Shown here: positions 43,722 to 52,747 of the stretch, in pieces
How positions within the stretch are numbered: the stretch's first letter is position 1
Layout: each line of letters opens with the position of its first letter
Origin: Acidimicrobiia bacterium
GTDB lineage: Bacteria > Actinomycetota > Acidimicrobiia > Acidimicrobiales > AC-14
Assembly: GCA_023264995.1 (NCBI GenBank)
Contig: JAHFUR010000019.1
Coordinates: forward strand, 1 to 64,000
Direction of reading: 5' to 3'
DNA: 64,000 bases
Made by a program: the position numbers and the translations under genes
The notes under the pieces: model-generated
Seen by the model: only the letters and a program-made list of their open reading frames with translations
What the model was told of the DNA's origin: nothing
Databases searched by the model: none

Positions 43722-44042
43722 CTGGAACCCCTGAAGGTCGACGTCGAGCGCGAGCGGGGCGTCACCATCACGTGGGACGACGGGCTCGTCAGCCGGTTCG
43801 GTCTGGAGGAGCTGCGGGTGAACTGCCTGTGCGCCGAATGCCGGGGCCGGCGGGACCAGGGCATGGAAGCCTGGCCCGGCGCCGGCGCGCCGGCGGTCCT
43901 CCGCATCGAGTCGGTGCGCGAGGTGGGGAACTGGGGATTGAACTTCACGTGGAACGACACGCACAGCACGGGGATCTACACCTGGGAGATCCTGCGAGAG
44001 TGGGACGAAGGCCGTTCGGCCGAGGCCGCCGGGCATGAGTGA
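43722..44042 (+). CDS. DUF971 domain protein; no ATG/GTG/TTG start upstream of the conserved region (CTG 43722 or 43731 assumed)
   Basis: GVTITWDDGLVSRFGLEELRVNCLCAECRG...VGNWGLNFTWNDTHSTGIYTWEIL. Confidence 0.7.
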   Translation: MEPLKVDVERERGVTITWDDGLVSRFGLEELRVNCLCAECRGRRDQGMEAWPGAGAPAVLRIESVREVGNWGLNFTWNDTHSTGIYTWEILREWDEGRSAEAAGHE

Positions 44043-44868
44043 GCGACCGTCCAGCCACGACGTCCCCGCCGAGGTGCAGGGCGGCGGCGACGAGACGAGG
44101 CCGGCGGCCCCGCCGCCGGCTGAGCCGTCGCACGCCGAGCGGTGCCGCACGCTCGTGGCGTCGGCCAGCCGGGGCGCGCTCAGCACGATCGCCGTCGACC
44201 CCGCGGGCTACCCGTACGGGTCAGTGGCCACCTATGGCCTCGACCCGACGGGCAACCCGATCTTCTTCGTCAGCCTCATGGCCGAGCACACTCAGAACGC
44301 CATGCGCGACCCCCGGGCCAGCCTGCTGGTGACCGAGCCCGTCCCCGCCGGCGCCGACCCCCTGGCCAGCGGCCGGGCCACCCTGATGGGGCCCCTGACC
44401 AGGGTCGACGACGCCGACCGCCCCGCGGCGCAGGCGCTGTACCTGGCCGCCAACCCGACGGCGGCGTACTACATCGAGTTTGGCGACTTCGCCTTCTACC
44501 GCCTCGATGTGGCCAGCATCCGCTACGTCGGCGGCTACGGGCGCATGAGCTGGGTCGACGCCGGCCGGTACGCGGCGGCCGAGCCTGACCCGCTGGCCCC
44601 GGCCGCGGCGGGGATCATCGGCCACATGAACGCCGACCACGCCGAGGCCCAGGTCCTGTACTGCCGGTACCTGGCCGGCCGCCCCGAGACCACCGCGGCC
44701 AGCATGTCGGCCGTCGACCGGTACGGCTTCGAGATGGTGGCCGAGTCGCCGGCCGGCCGGGCCGCGGTGCGCCTGGCCTTCCCCGAGCCGTGCTCGACCG
44801 GCGACGAGGTGCGCAAGGCCATGGTGGCCATGGTCGGCGAAGCTCGCCGGCTCGCGGCCGGCGGCTGA
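44035..44868 (+). CDS. HugZ-like pyridoxamine 5'-phosphate oxidase/DUF2470 protein
   Basis: ASRGALSTIAVDPAGYPYGSVATYG, IIGHMNADHAEAQVLYCRYLAG. Confidence 0.87.
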   Translation: MSERPSSHDVPAEVQGGGDETRPAAPPPAEPSHAERCRTLVASASRGALSTIAVDPAGYPYGSVATYGLDPTGNPIFFVSLMAEHTQNAMRDPRASLLVTEPVPAGADPLASGRATLMGPLTRVDDADRPAAQALYLAANPTAAYYIEFGDFAFYRLDVASIRYVGGYGRMSWVDAGRYAAAEPDPLAPAAAGIIGHMNADHAEAQVLYCRYLAGRPETTAASMSAVDRYGFEMVAESPAGRAAVRLAFPEPCSTGDEVRKAMVAMVGEARRLAAGG

Positions 44869-44913
44869 CTCGAAAGGCCTCGCCGGCCCCGTAGCGTGGG
44901 CGGCGCGCCGCAG

Positions 44914-44959
44914 CGTTTGATCAATTGGTGGTGCTATTCGACCCCCGATTGACCAAACG
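44914..44959. repeat. Palindromic element copy B
   Basis: CGTTTGATCAATTGGTGGTG-ctattcg-ACCCCCGATTGACCAAACG; shares CCGATTGACCAAACG with copy A. Confidence 0.65.
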
Positions 44960-44964
44960 ATCCC

Positions 44965-46077
44965 CTACGCCCGGAGGGCTCGCAGGCGCCCGACGACGGC
45001 GGGGAACGCCGTCGCGAACGCCTCCACGTCGGCGGTGGTCGTCGACCAGCCCACCGAGACCCGGAGCGAACGCTCGGCCTCCACGCCCATCGCCGCCAGC
45101 ACCGGCGACGGTTCGAGGGACTCCGACGAGCAGGCGCTGCCGGAGTGGGCAGCGATCCCGGCCTGGTCGAGCCCGAGCAGCACGGCCTCGGCCTCCACGC
45201 CGGCGACGCCCAGGCAGACGATGTGGGGCACCCTCCCGTCGAGATCGCCGTAGGTGACCACGCCCTCGACGGCGGTGGCCGCGGCAACCAGCGCCGCCGT
45301 GTGGGCCCTCGCCCGGTCGGCCTCGAGAGCGAGCGAGCCAGCCAGTGCGGCCGCGGCCGCGCCGAAGCCGGCGACGCCGGCCACGTTCTCCATGCCCGCC
45401 CGCCGTGACCGCTCCTGTTCGCCGCCGACGAGCAGGGGGCGCAGGCGCAGTCCTCGACGCACGAGCAAGGCCCCCACGCCCTGTGGCCCGCCCAGCTTGT
45501 GGGCGCTCACCGACAGGAGGTCGGCGCCCAGGGCGCCGAAGTCCACGGCGACGTGCCCGGCGGCACAGGCCGCGTCGACATGGACCAGCACGCCGGCGGC
45601 CCGGCAGCCGGCGACGACCTCGGCCACCGGCTGGAGGGTGCCGACCTCGTGATTGGCCCACTGCACGTGCACCAAGGCGGTGCCGCCCGGCCGGATGGCG
45701 GCCAGCACGGCGCCGGCGTCGACCCGGCCGAGCCCGTCGACGCCGACCTCGGAGACCTCGCCGAAGGCCGCCGAGGCGTCCCGGACGGCCGAATGCTCGA
45801 CCGCCGGCACCACGACGTGCCGGCCCCGACCGGTGGCGCCCCACACCGCGGTGGCGATCGACTCGGTGGCCCCGCTGGTGAAGACGACTTCCCGGGGCCG
45901 GGCGCCCAGGAGGGCGGCCACCTGCTCCCGGGCCTGCTCGACCGCCCCGCGGGCCTGGCGGCCGTCGGTATGGACCCGGCCGGGGTCGGCGGCGAAGGAC
46001 AGCCACGGCAGCATGGCGTCGACGGCCTCGGGCCGGGCCGGCGACGTGGACGCGTGGTCGAGGTAGGTGCGCCCCAC
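44965..46077 (-). CDS. Cysteine desulfurase (NifS/IscS-like)
   Basis: YLDHASTSPARPEAVDAM, VSVSAHKLGGPQGVGALLVRRG, SGSACSSESLEPSPVLAAMG. Confidence 0.9.
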   Translation of the reverse strand: MGRTYLDHASTSPARPEAVDAMLPWLSFAADPGRVHTDGRQARGAVEQAREQVAALLGARPREVVFTSGATESIATAVWGATGRGRHVVVPAVEHSAVRDASAAFGEVSEVGVDGLGRVDAGAVLAAIRPGGTALVHVQWANHEVGTLQPVAEVVAGCRAAGVLVHVDAACAAGHVAVDFGALGADLLSVSAHKLGGPQGVGALLVRRGLRLRPLLVGGEQERSRRAGMENVAGVAGFGAAAAALAGSLALEADRARAHTAALVAAATAVEGVVTYGDLDGRVPHIVCLGVAGVEAEAVLLGLDQAGIAAHSGSACSSESLEPSPVLAAMGVEAERSLRVSVGWSTTTADVEAFATAFPAVVGRLRALRA

Positions 46078-46088
46078 CCGGAGACGAG

Positions 46089-46799
46089 TTAGACCAGCGT
46101 GACGCAGATGTCGTCGCCGCCGGCGCGCGACTCCGACGTCTCGGGCACGGTGTCGCCGTAGAGCGTCTCGAGCATGCCCTTCACGATGCCCCGGTCGACG
46201 GCGCAGATCACCGGGTGCTGCACGGCGGCGCCGCCGAACGGGCACTGCTCGGAGATGATGGCCAGGCCGGCGCCTCGGGTCTCGGTGTGGGAGGCGAAGC
46301 CGTGGGCGGTCAGGGCGTCGGCCACGGCGTGCAGGGCGGCCTGGAGCGACCGGTGGCCCTCGCCCGGCGCCATGGACGCGGCCAGCGACTGGCCGTACTC
46401 CTCGCCCACCGCCTCGGCCATGGCCTCGGCCGCCTCGATGGGTACCAGGGCCAGGGCCCGACCGAGGAGGGCGATGAGCAGGTCGTCGCGGCGGACCGGG
46501 AACTCCAGGGCCAAGGCCTTCTCGGTAACCTGGTAGCGCTTCGAGGGGCGGCCGGCGCCGGGATTGGTCGGCCGGCCGATCTGCACCTCCAGGTACCCGC
46601 CGGCGGCCAGCTTGTCGAGGTGGTGGCGGGCGACATTGGGGTGCAGCCCGAACCGGGATGCGACCTCGGCGGTGGTCACGCCGGTGTCGGAGGCGTGGGC
46701 GAAGAGGTAGATGTCGCGCCGGGTGGCGTCGCCGAACGCCGAGGTGGCGGCCGTGACGCCCGCAGTGAAGGCCTCCGCCGAGAGAGGCACCTGCTCCAT
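46089..46799 (-). CDS. SufR-like HTH regulator with C-terminal Cys motif
   Basis: HTH VTTAEVASRFGLHPNVARHHLDKLAAGGYL; C-term CPFGGAAVQHPVICAVDRGIVKGMLE. Confidence 0.82.
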   Translation of the reverse strand: MEQVPLSAEAFTAGVTAATSAFGDATRRDIYLFAHASDTGVTTAEVASRFGLHPNVARHHLDKLAAGGYLEVQIGRPTNPGAGRPSKRYQVTEKALALEFPVRRDDLLIALLGRALALVPIEAAEAMAEAVGEEYGQSLAASMAPGEGHRSLQAALHAVADALTAHGFASHTETRGAGLAIISEQCPFGGAAVQHPVICAVDRGIVKGMLETLYGDTVPETSESRAGGDDICVTLV

Positions 46800-46811
46800 A
46801 CCGGTATTCTA

Positions 46812-46825
46812 CCTATGTCCATAGG
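46812..46825. promoter_or_regulatory. Operator-like palindrome CCTATG-TC-CATAGG between the SufR-like gene and mrp
   Basis: Adjacent to minus-strand TAGAAT box 6 nt from ATG 46799; right half overlaps the RBS of 46835. Confidence 0.5.
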
Positions 46826-46834
46826 AGAAATTGC

Positions 46835-47989
46835 ATGCCGACGCAGGAAGAAGTGCTCGCCGCCCTCCGGCCCGTCCAGGATCCCGAGCTGCACCGCAGC
46901 ATCGTCGACCTCGACATGGTGCGTGGCATCCGCCTCGATGCTGGGGGGCGGGTGGCGGTCACCGTCGCCCTCACCGTCGCCGGCTGCCCGCTGCGGGCCG
47001 AGATCACTGACCGCGTGACAAAGGCGGTCGGCGCCCTCGCCGGCGTGACGGGGGTCGACGTCGACCTCACCGTGATGACCGACGATGAGCGGGCCGCCCT
47101 CAAGGTCCGGCTCCAGGGCCAGGGTGGTGGGGCGGCTAACTCGGCGGGCCACGAGGGCCACGCCCACGCCGCCAACGACGCCCCCCAGGTGATCCCCTTC
47201 GCCGACCCGGCCAGCCGCACCCGGGTGCTGGGCTTGTCGTCGGGCAAGGGCGGGGTGGGCAAGTCGTCGGTGACGGTCAACCTGGCCGTGGCCCTCCAGC
47301 GGCAGGGCCACTCGGTGGCCATCCTCGACGCCGACGTCTACGGGTTCTCGATCCCCAAGATGCTCGGGCTCGACCAACAGCCGGTGGTGATCGACGGGAT
47401 GATCGTGCCGCCGGTGGCCGCCGGGATCACAGTCATGTCCACCGGGTTCCTGGTGGCCGACGACCAGCCGGTCATCTGGCGGGGCCCGATGCTGCACAAG
47501 GCCCTCAACCAGTTCCTCACCGACGTCTACTGGGGCGAGCCCGATTTCCTGCTGGTCGACATGCCCCCCGGCACCGGTGACGTGGCCCTGTCGCTGGCCC
47601 AGTTCATGCCCCGCACCGAGGTCTACGTGGTGACCACGCCCCAGCCGGCGGCCCAGCGGGTGGCGCAGCGCTCGGCGCTCATGGCTCGCAAGGTCAACCT
47701 GGCCGTGCGCGGCGTCATCGAGAACATGAGCTGGTTCACCGGCGACGACGGGAAGCGGTACGAGATTTTCGGCGCCGGCGGCGGCCAGCTCCTGGCCGAC
47801 GACCTCGGGGTCGCCCTCCTCGGCCAGGTGCCGCTGGTCACCGCCCTGCGCCAGGGGGGCGACATCGGCGCCCCCGTCACCCTCACCGACCCCGCCGGCG
47901 AGGCGTCGCAGGCCTTCGACGCCTTGGCGACGCGGGTCGGCTCGCTCGGCCGGGGCCGCATCGCCCACCCCGAGCTCACCATCCGGTAG
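46835..47989 (+). CDS. Mrp/ApbC/NBP35-type iron-sulfur carrier ATPase
   Basis: LSSGKGGVGKSSVTVNLAVAL, DADVYGFSIPKMLG, DMPPGTGD; N-terminal MIP18-like domain. Confidence 0.93.
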   Translation: MPTQEEVLAALRPVQDPELHRSIVDLDMVRGIRLDAGGRVAVTVALTVAGCPLRAEITDRVTKAVGALAGVTGVDVDLTVMTDDERAALKVRLQGQGGGAANSAGHEGHAHAANDAPQVIPFADPASRTRVLGLSSGKGGVGKSSVTVNLAVALQRQGHSVAILDADVYGFSIPKMLGLDQQPVVIDGMIVPPVAAGITVMSTGFLVADDQPVIWRGPMLHKALNQFLTDVYWGEPDFLLVDMPPGTGDVALSLAQFMPRTEVYVVTTPQPAAQRVAQRSALMARKVNLAVRGVIENMSWFTGDDGKRYEIFGAGGGQLLADDLGVALLGQVPLVTALRQGGDIGAPVTLTDPAGEASQAFDALATRVGSLGRGRIAHPELTIR

Positions 47990-47993
47990 CTGC

Positions 47994-49130
47994 TCAGTCG
48001 AGCTCGGCGGCCACCCGCAGGGCCAGGGTGGCGACGACCCGATCGGCCCACCGGGCGAGGTCGACGTGAGCGCCGACCTCGGTCCGGAGGGCGGCCTCGA
48101 CCGCGCTGGCCAGCACCGGCCCGTCGCCCTCGTCCCGGTGGGCCTCCACCAGGATCGTTTCCACGACGGCCGGCGCCGGTACCCGGATGGCAATGGCCCG
48201 GTCGCCGACGACGACCGCGGCGGACAGGTCGGCCCGCCGGTCGACTCGTTGCCCGAAGCGGACCAGCGCCTCGGTCAGCTCGGTCACGAGCCGGGCCCGG
48301 GCGGCGTCGCCGGCGGCCTCCTGCACCCGCCAGCGGTCCAGGGCCGGGCTCTCCGCCGGCGGCGCGGTCAGCACGTCGATCAATGCCATCGCCGACTCGT
48401 ACACGCCACCTCCGGCCGCGGGCAGGAACGGGACGGCGGCCGCCCGCATGAGGCACCCGCCGGCCAAGGCCCGGGCCACCCGGCCGTTCCCGTCGGCGAA
48501 GGGGGCGATGTGGAGCAGGCCGTCGTGGAGGTAGGTGGCCCGGGCGACGGGGTGGAGGTCGGCCGACGCCCGTTCGACGAACGAGGCCATCTCCGCGTCG
48601 ACGAGGGCCACCGGCGCGGCGGGGTGCCAGTGCCCGTGGTCGAAGCGGTGGTTGGGGTGGTGCTTGTAGTCGCCGGCGGCGAGGACGTGGTCCTGGACAT
48701 GGTCCCCGACTCGCACCGGGTGAGTGAGCTGCGGCCCGCACGCCACTCCGTGGATCCGTCGCACCGACTCCTCGGAGACATCGACGTCGGTGGCCAGGCG
48801 CAGCGCGGCGACGTTGGCGCGCACGTGGGGAAGGGCCACCTCGCCGACCGAGGCCAGCGTGGCCTCGCCCCGGGCCAGGGCCATGACGAGGGCCCAGTCG
48901 ATCGGGTAGAGGCCGTCCAGCGCCCCGGACTGGTAGCCGGCGGCGAGGGACATGCCGCGGTCCACCATGGCCGTCCACTCGGGCTGCTGCGCCCGCACGG
49001 CCCCCAGGCGCCGGACCGCCTCAGCCCATCCGGCGTCGTCGACGGCCGCTGGCGCCGGGAAACCGAGAGGCCGGTAGAGCGAGTCCGCTTCGTCGGAGAT
49101 GCTCGCCTCGAGCCCGTGCGAGTGGTCCAC
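47994..49130 (-). CDS. Fic family protein
   Basis: HIAPFADGNGRVARALAGG; N-terminal Fic_N-like region. Confidence 0.88.
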   Translation of the reverse strand: MDHSHGLEASISDEADSLYRPLGFPAPAAVDDAGWAEAVRRLGAVRAQQPEWTAMVDRGMSLAAGYQSGALDGLYPIDWALVMALARGEATLASVGEVALPHVRANVAALRLATDVDVSEESVRRIHGVACGPQLTHPVRVGDHVQDHVLAAGDYKHHPNHRFDHGHWHPAAPVALVDAEMASFVERASADLHPVARATYLHDGLLHIAPFADGNGRVARALAGGCLMRAAAVPFLPAAGGGVYESAMALIDVLTAPPAESPALDRWRVQEAAGDAARARLVTELTEALVRFGQRVDRRADLSAAVVVGDRAIAIRVPAPAVVETILVEAHRDEGDGPVLASAVEAALRTEVGAHVDLARWADRVVATLALRVAAELD

Positions 49131-49259
49131 CGCCCCATCATTCCCGCCGCGTGCGCCCCTGGTTGTGATCCGGGCGAAATCCGCCGAGTTCACGACCACG
49201 CGTGCACGGAACGGGGGCTGCCGGCGATAGCGGGGTGAACCGCCGTAGCCTGGACGCCA

Positions 49260-49961
49260 ATGGAGGGGACACCGGTCGGCCGGCGCGTCGTGCTGGGCAT
49301 GATGGGTACCGGGCTGGCCGGGATCCTGTTCGGCTCCAAGGCCTCCGACCTGCTCGAACGGGCCCTCGCCCCGATCACGTCCCGGGACGGCACGGGGTTC
49401 CTCTCGCTGTTCCCGGTCGGCCGCTTCCGGATCTACACCGTCACCGGTCGCCTCCACTCCCGCTCGGACGCCGACTACCGGCTGAACATCGGCGGGTTCG
49501 TCGACACCCCCGTCACCTTCACCCTCGACGACCTCAAAGCCATGCCGCCGGTCCGCATGACCAAGGATTTCCAGTGCGTCACCGGGTGGCGGGTGCACGA
49601 CGTGAAGTGGACCGGTGTCCGTCTGGCCGACGTGCTCGACCAGGCCGGCGTGAAACAGGGGGCGTGGGGCGTGCGCCTCCTGTCCTTCGACGGCTCCTAC
49701 ACCGAGACCCTGACCCTCGACCAGGCCCGGCGCAACGATGTCATCGTCGCCTACGAGATGGAGGGCAAGCCGGTGTCTGCGGCCCACGGCGGCCCGGTCC
49801 GGCTCTACGTCGCCCCGATGTACGGCTACAAGTCCATCAAGTGGCTGGAGACGGTGGAGGTCTCCGAAACGCCGGCGCGCGCCGGCTACTGGGAGGTCCG
49901 GGGCTACGACACCGACGCCTGGATCGGGAAGTCCAACGGCCGTGACGACCGCCCGGTCTGA
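49260..49961 (+). CDS. Molybdopterin-dependent oxidoreductase (sulfite oxidase/YedY-like)
   Basis: DFQCVTGWRVHDVKWTGVRLADVLDQAGV, GGPVRLYVAPMYGYKSIKWLETVEV. Confidence 0.9.
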   Translation: MEGTPVGRRVVLGMMGTGLAGILFGSKASDLLERALAPITSRDGTGFLSLFPVGRFRIYTVTGRLHSRSDADYRLNIGGFVDTPVTFTLDDLKAMPPVRMTKDFQCVTGWRVHDVKWTGVRLADVLDQAGVKQGAWGVRLLSFDGSYTETLTLDQARRNDVIVAYEMEGKPVSAAHGGPVRLYVAPMYGYKSIKWLETVEVSETPARAGYWEVRGYDTDAWIGKSNGRDDRPV

Positions 49962-50619
49962 GGTCCCGGCCCGCGCCCGGCTCCTGCGCTTCGACGGGGC
50001 GGAACAGGTCCTCCACTGGGTCAACGCAAGCCTGTTCGGCGTCCTCATGGCCACGGCCGCGGTCCTCTACATCGGCCCCTTGAGCGCACTGGTCGGCCGG
50101 CGGGAACTTGTGCGCTATGCCCATGTGGTGTCCGGTCTGGCCCTGCCGTTCCCGCTGCTCGCCGCCCGCCTGGGGCCGTGGCGGCGGGCGTTCGTGGCCG
50201 ACGTGCGGGCGCTGGCCCGCTTCGACGACGACGACCGGCGCTGGCTGCGGTCCCTCGGCCGGGCCAAGGGTGTGCGGATGGGCAAGTTCCACCCAGGCCA
50301 GAAGCTGAACGCGGCGTTCACCCTGGGCGCCATCGTGGTCATGCTGGCCACCGGGTCGATCATGCACTGGTTCCGCTTCTTCCCGGTCGAGTGGCGGACG
50401 GGGGCCACCTTCGTCCATGACTGGCTGGCGATCACGATCGCCGTCGTGATCGCCGGCCACATCAAGATGGCCCTGTCCGACGCCGACGCCCGGCGGGGCA
50501 TGAGCCAGGGGTGGGTGCCGACCATCTGGGCCCGCCGGCACCGGCCAAAGTGGTACGAGGAGATGACGGGGAAGTCGGCCCAGCCTGGCGCGGGCGGCCC
50601 GCCCACCCCGAGCGGCTAG
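49942..50619 (+). CDS. Cytochrome b561-like membrane protein, putative redox partner
   Basis: LHWVNASLFGVLMATAAVLY, RYAHVVSGLALPFPLL, GSIMHWFRFFPVEWRTGATFVHDWLAI. Confidence 0.8.
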   Translation: MTTARSEVPARARLLRFDGAEQVLHWVNASLFGVLMATAAVLYIGPLSALVGRRELVRYAHVVSGLALPFPLLAARLGPWRRAFVADVRALARFDDDDRRWLRSLGRAKGVRMGKFHPGQKLNAAFTLGAIVVMLATGSIMHWFRFFPVEWRTGATFVHDWLAITIAVVIAGHIKMALSDADARRGMSQGWVPTIWARRHRPKWYEEMTGKSAQPGAGGPPTPSG

Positions 50620-50628
50620 ACAGGTCGC

Positions 50629-51507
50629 GTGCTCGGCACCATCTCCTACAACCCGATCGTGCGGATCCACATCGGGCCGCTGTCGATCTCGCCCCACGGG
50701 GTGTTCATCGCCATCGGGTTCATGGTGGGTGCCTGGTTCATGCTGCCCCAGTCCCGCAAGCGGGGCATGCCCGACGACGTCGTCTACCCGCTCTTCACGC
50801 TGGCCGCCATCGGGTCCCTCGTCGGCGCCCGGGTGGCCTACGTCCTCAACCACCTCGGCAACTACACGTCGTCCCCCCTCGACATCCTGCTCGTGTGGCA
50901 GGGCGGTATCTCCCTTCTCGGGGGCTTCTTCGGCGCCATCGCCTTCGCCATCCCCCGGATGCGGCGGGAGAAGCTGTCGTTCTGGAAGGTCATGGACGCG
51001 GCGGCCCCGGGGATGGCGCTAGGCGTCGTCGTCGGCCGCACCGGCGACCTCATCATCGGCGACCACCTCGGGAAGGTGACCTCGTTCTTCCTGGGGTACC
51101 GCTGCCCGCCCGTGGGCATCGAGACCGGCTCGCCCTGCGCGCCGACCGCCCTGATGAGCCGCACGCCGGGGGCCATCGTCCACCAGACCGCCCTCTATGA
51201 CCAGATCCTGGCCTTCGTGCTGCTGCTGGTCCTCATCCGGCTGCGGCGCAAGGTCCATTTCGACGGGTTCCTCATCGTCGTCTTCGGGTTGGGGTACGGG
51301 ATGAACCGGGTGCTCGAGGATTTCCTTCGGGAGGACACCCGCCGGTTCGGCCTCACCGCCAGCCAGTGGACGGCCCTTCTCACCGTCTCCCTGTGCCTCT
51401 ACGTGCTGACCGTGCGCCGGCGGACGCCCCGCTGGGGCCGCTGGGACGAATCCCCGGCGCCAGCCGCGTCTACCGTGATGGAGGAGGACCACGGCCCCGG
51501 GCCGTGA
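50629..51507 (+). CDS. lgt: Prolipoprotein diacylglyceryl transferase
   Basis: IHIGPLSISPHGVFIAIG, GARVAYVLNHLGNY, GGISLLGGFFGAI, GRTGDLIIGDHLG. Confidence 0.87.
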   Translation: MLGTISYNPIVRIHIGPLSISPHGVFIAIGFMVGAWFMLPQSRKRGMPDDVVYPLFTLAAIGSLVGARVAYVLNHLGNYTSSPLDILLVWQGGISLLGGFFGAIAFAIPRMRREKLSFWKVMDAAAPGMALGVVVGRTGDLIIGDHLGKVTSFFLGYRCPPVGIETGSPCAPTALMSRTPGAIVHQTALYDQILAFVLLLVLIRLRRKVHFDGFLIVVFGLGYGMNRVLEDFLREDTRRFGLTASQWTALLTVSLCLYVLTVRRRTPRWGRWDESPAPAASTVMEEDHGPGP

Positions 51508-51534
51508 TCAGGCAGTCGACAAGAGGAGAGAGCC

Positions 51535-51789
51535 GTGGAGATCCGCATCGGGGTCACCTATTCGCCCAAAGAGATCGAGATCGACCTGGCCGACGACATC
51601 ACCGGCGACGAGCTGGTGGAGAAGATCAGCGCCTCGGTGGGCGAAGAGGGGTCCATGCTGTGGCTCAGCGACCGCAAGGGCCGGCGGGTGGGCATTCCCA
51701 CGGCCAAGCTGTCGTACGTGGAGATCGGCGCCCCTCGCACCGAACGGCGGGTGGGGTTCACGCCGTCGGTCACGACGATCTCTCCGTGA
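51535..51789 (+). CDS. DUF3107 domain protein
   Basis: MEIRIGVTYSPKEIEIDLADD...GRRVGIPTAKLSYVEIG...RRVGF. Confidence 0.85.
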   Translation: MEIRIGVTYSPKEIEIDLADDITGDELVEKISASVGEEGSMLWLSDRKGRRVGIPTAKLSYVEIGAPRTERRVGFTPSVTTISP

Positions 51790-51796
51790 GACGTCG

Positions 51797-52747
51797 TTGA
51801 CCGTCGACCTCCTCGACCGGCGGCTGCTGTTCGTCACGGGCAAGGGGGGTGTCGGGAAGAGCACGACCGCCGCCGCACTGGCCCTGCTGGGGGCGACGCG
51901 AGGCAAGCGCACCCTGGCCTGCGAGGTCGATGCCAAGGGGGACCTGGCCGACTTCTTCGAGACGACGCGCCCGGCGTTCGAGGCCCACAAGGTGGCGTCG
52001 AACCTGTGGCTCATGGCCATGGACACCGAGGCCTCCCTGCGTGAGTACCTGCACCTCCAGCTGCGGCTGCCCACCGTCGCCCGGCTGGGCCCGCTGGCCC
52101 GGATCTTCGACTTCGTCTCCACCGCCGCGCCCGGGGTGCGCGAGATCCTCACCGTCGGCAAGATCGGCTGGGAGGTCCGCGAGCGCCACTACGACCTGGT
52201 CGTCGTCGATGCCCCGGCCACCGGCCACATCGTGGGCCAGCTCACCGCCCCCCAGGCCATCAACGACCTGGTCCGGGTCGGCCAGGTCCGCGAGCAGACG
52301 GGGTGGCTGGCCGACCTCCTCGCCGACGCCGCCACTACCGGCCTGGTGGTCGTGACCACGCCCGAGGAGATGCCGGTCAACGAGACGATCGAGCTGGTGG
52401 CAAGGGTCCGGTCCGAGACCCGCATTGACGTGGCGGCCATCGTCGTCAACCGGGTGCTGCCCGAGCTGTTCAGCGGCGCCGACGAGGCCGTCTTCGAGCG
52501 CTTGGCCGAGCCGGCACTGTCCGACCGCCTGGCCGATGCCGTCCGGGGCCCGGTCGGGCCGGTCCTGGACGCGGCCCGTCTGGCCGTCACCCTCCGCCGG
52601 ACCCGAGCCGGGCACCTCGACCGGCTCCGGGATTCGCTCGGACCGTCAGTGCCCCTCCTCTACGTGCCCTACCTGTTCACCCGCGGCCATGGCCTGCGCA
52701 CGACCGGCCAGGTTGCCCAGGCCCTGAGCGACGAGCTCGGGTATTGA
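51797..52747 (+). CDS. ArsA/GET3-like ATPase (first of pair)
   Basis: LLFVTGKGGVGKSTTAAALALLG, LVVVDAPATGHIVGQL. Confidence 0.88.
   Translation: MTVDLLDRRLLFVTGKGGVGKSTTAAALALLGATRGKRTLACEVDAKGDLADFFETTRPAFEAHKVASNLWLMAMDTEASLREYLHLQLRLPTVARLGPLARIFDFVSTAAPGVREILTVGKIGWEVRERHYDLVVVDAPATGHIVGQLTAPQAINDLVRVGQVREQTGWLADLLADAATTGLVVVTTPEEMPVNETIELVARVRSETRIDVAAIVVNRVLPELFSGADEAVFERLAEPALSDRLADAVRGPVGPVLDAARLAVTLRRTRAGHLDRLRDSLGPSVPLLYVPYLFTRGHGLRTTGQVAQALSDELGY

Noticed and set aside
43290-44042. Second selenoprotein at the OsmC-DUF971 TGA junction
   Set aside because: The TGA lies at the normal C-terminal end of OsmC, not at a redox-active position, and DUF971 is usually a separate protein; kept only as a start-codon/readthrough question.
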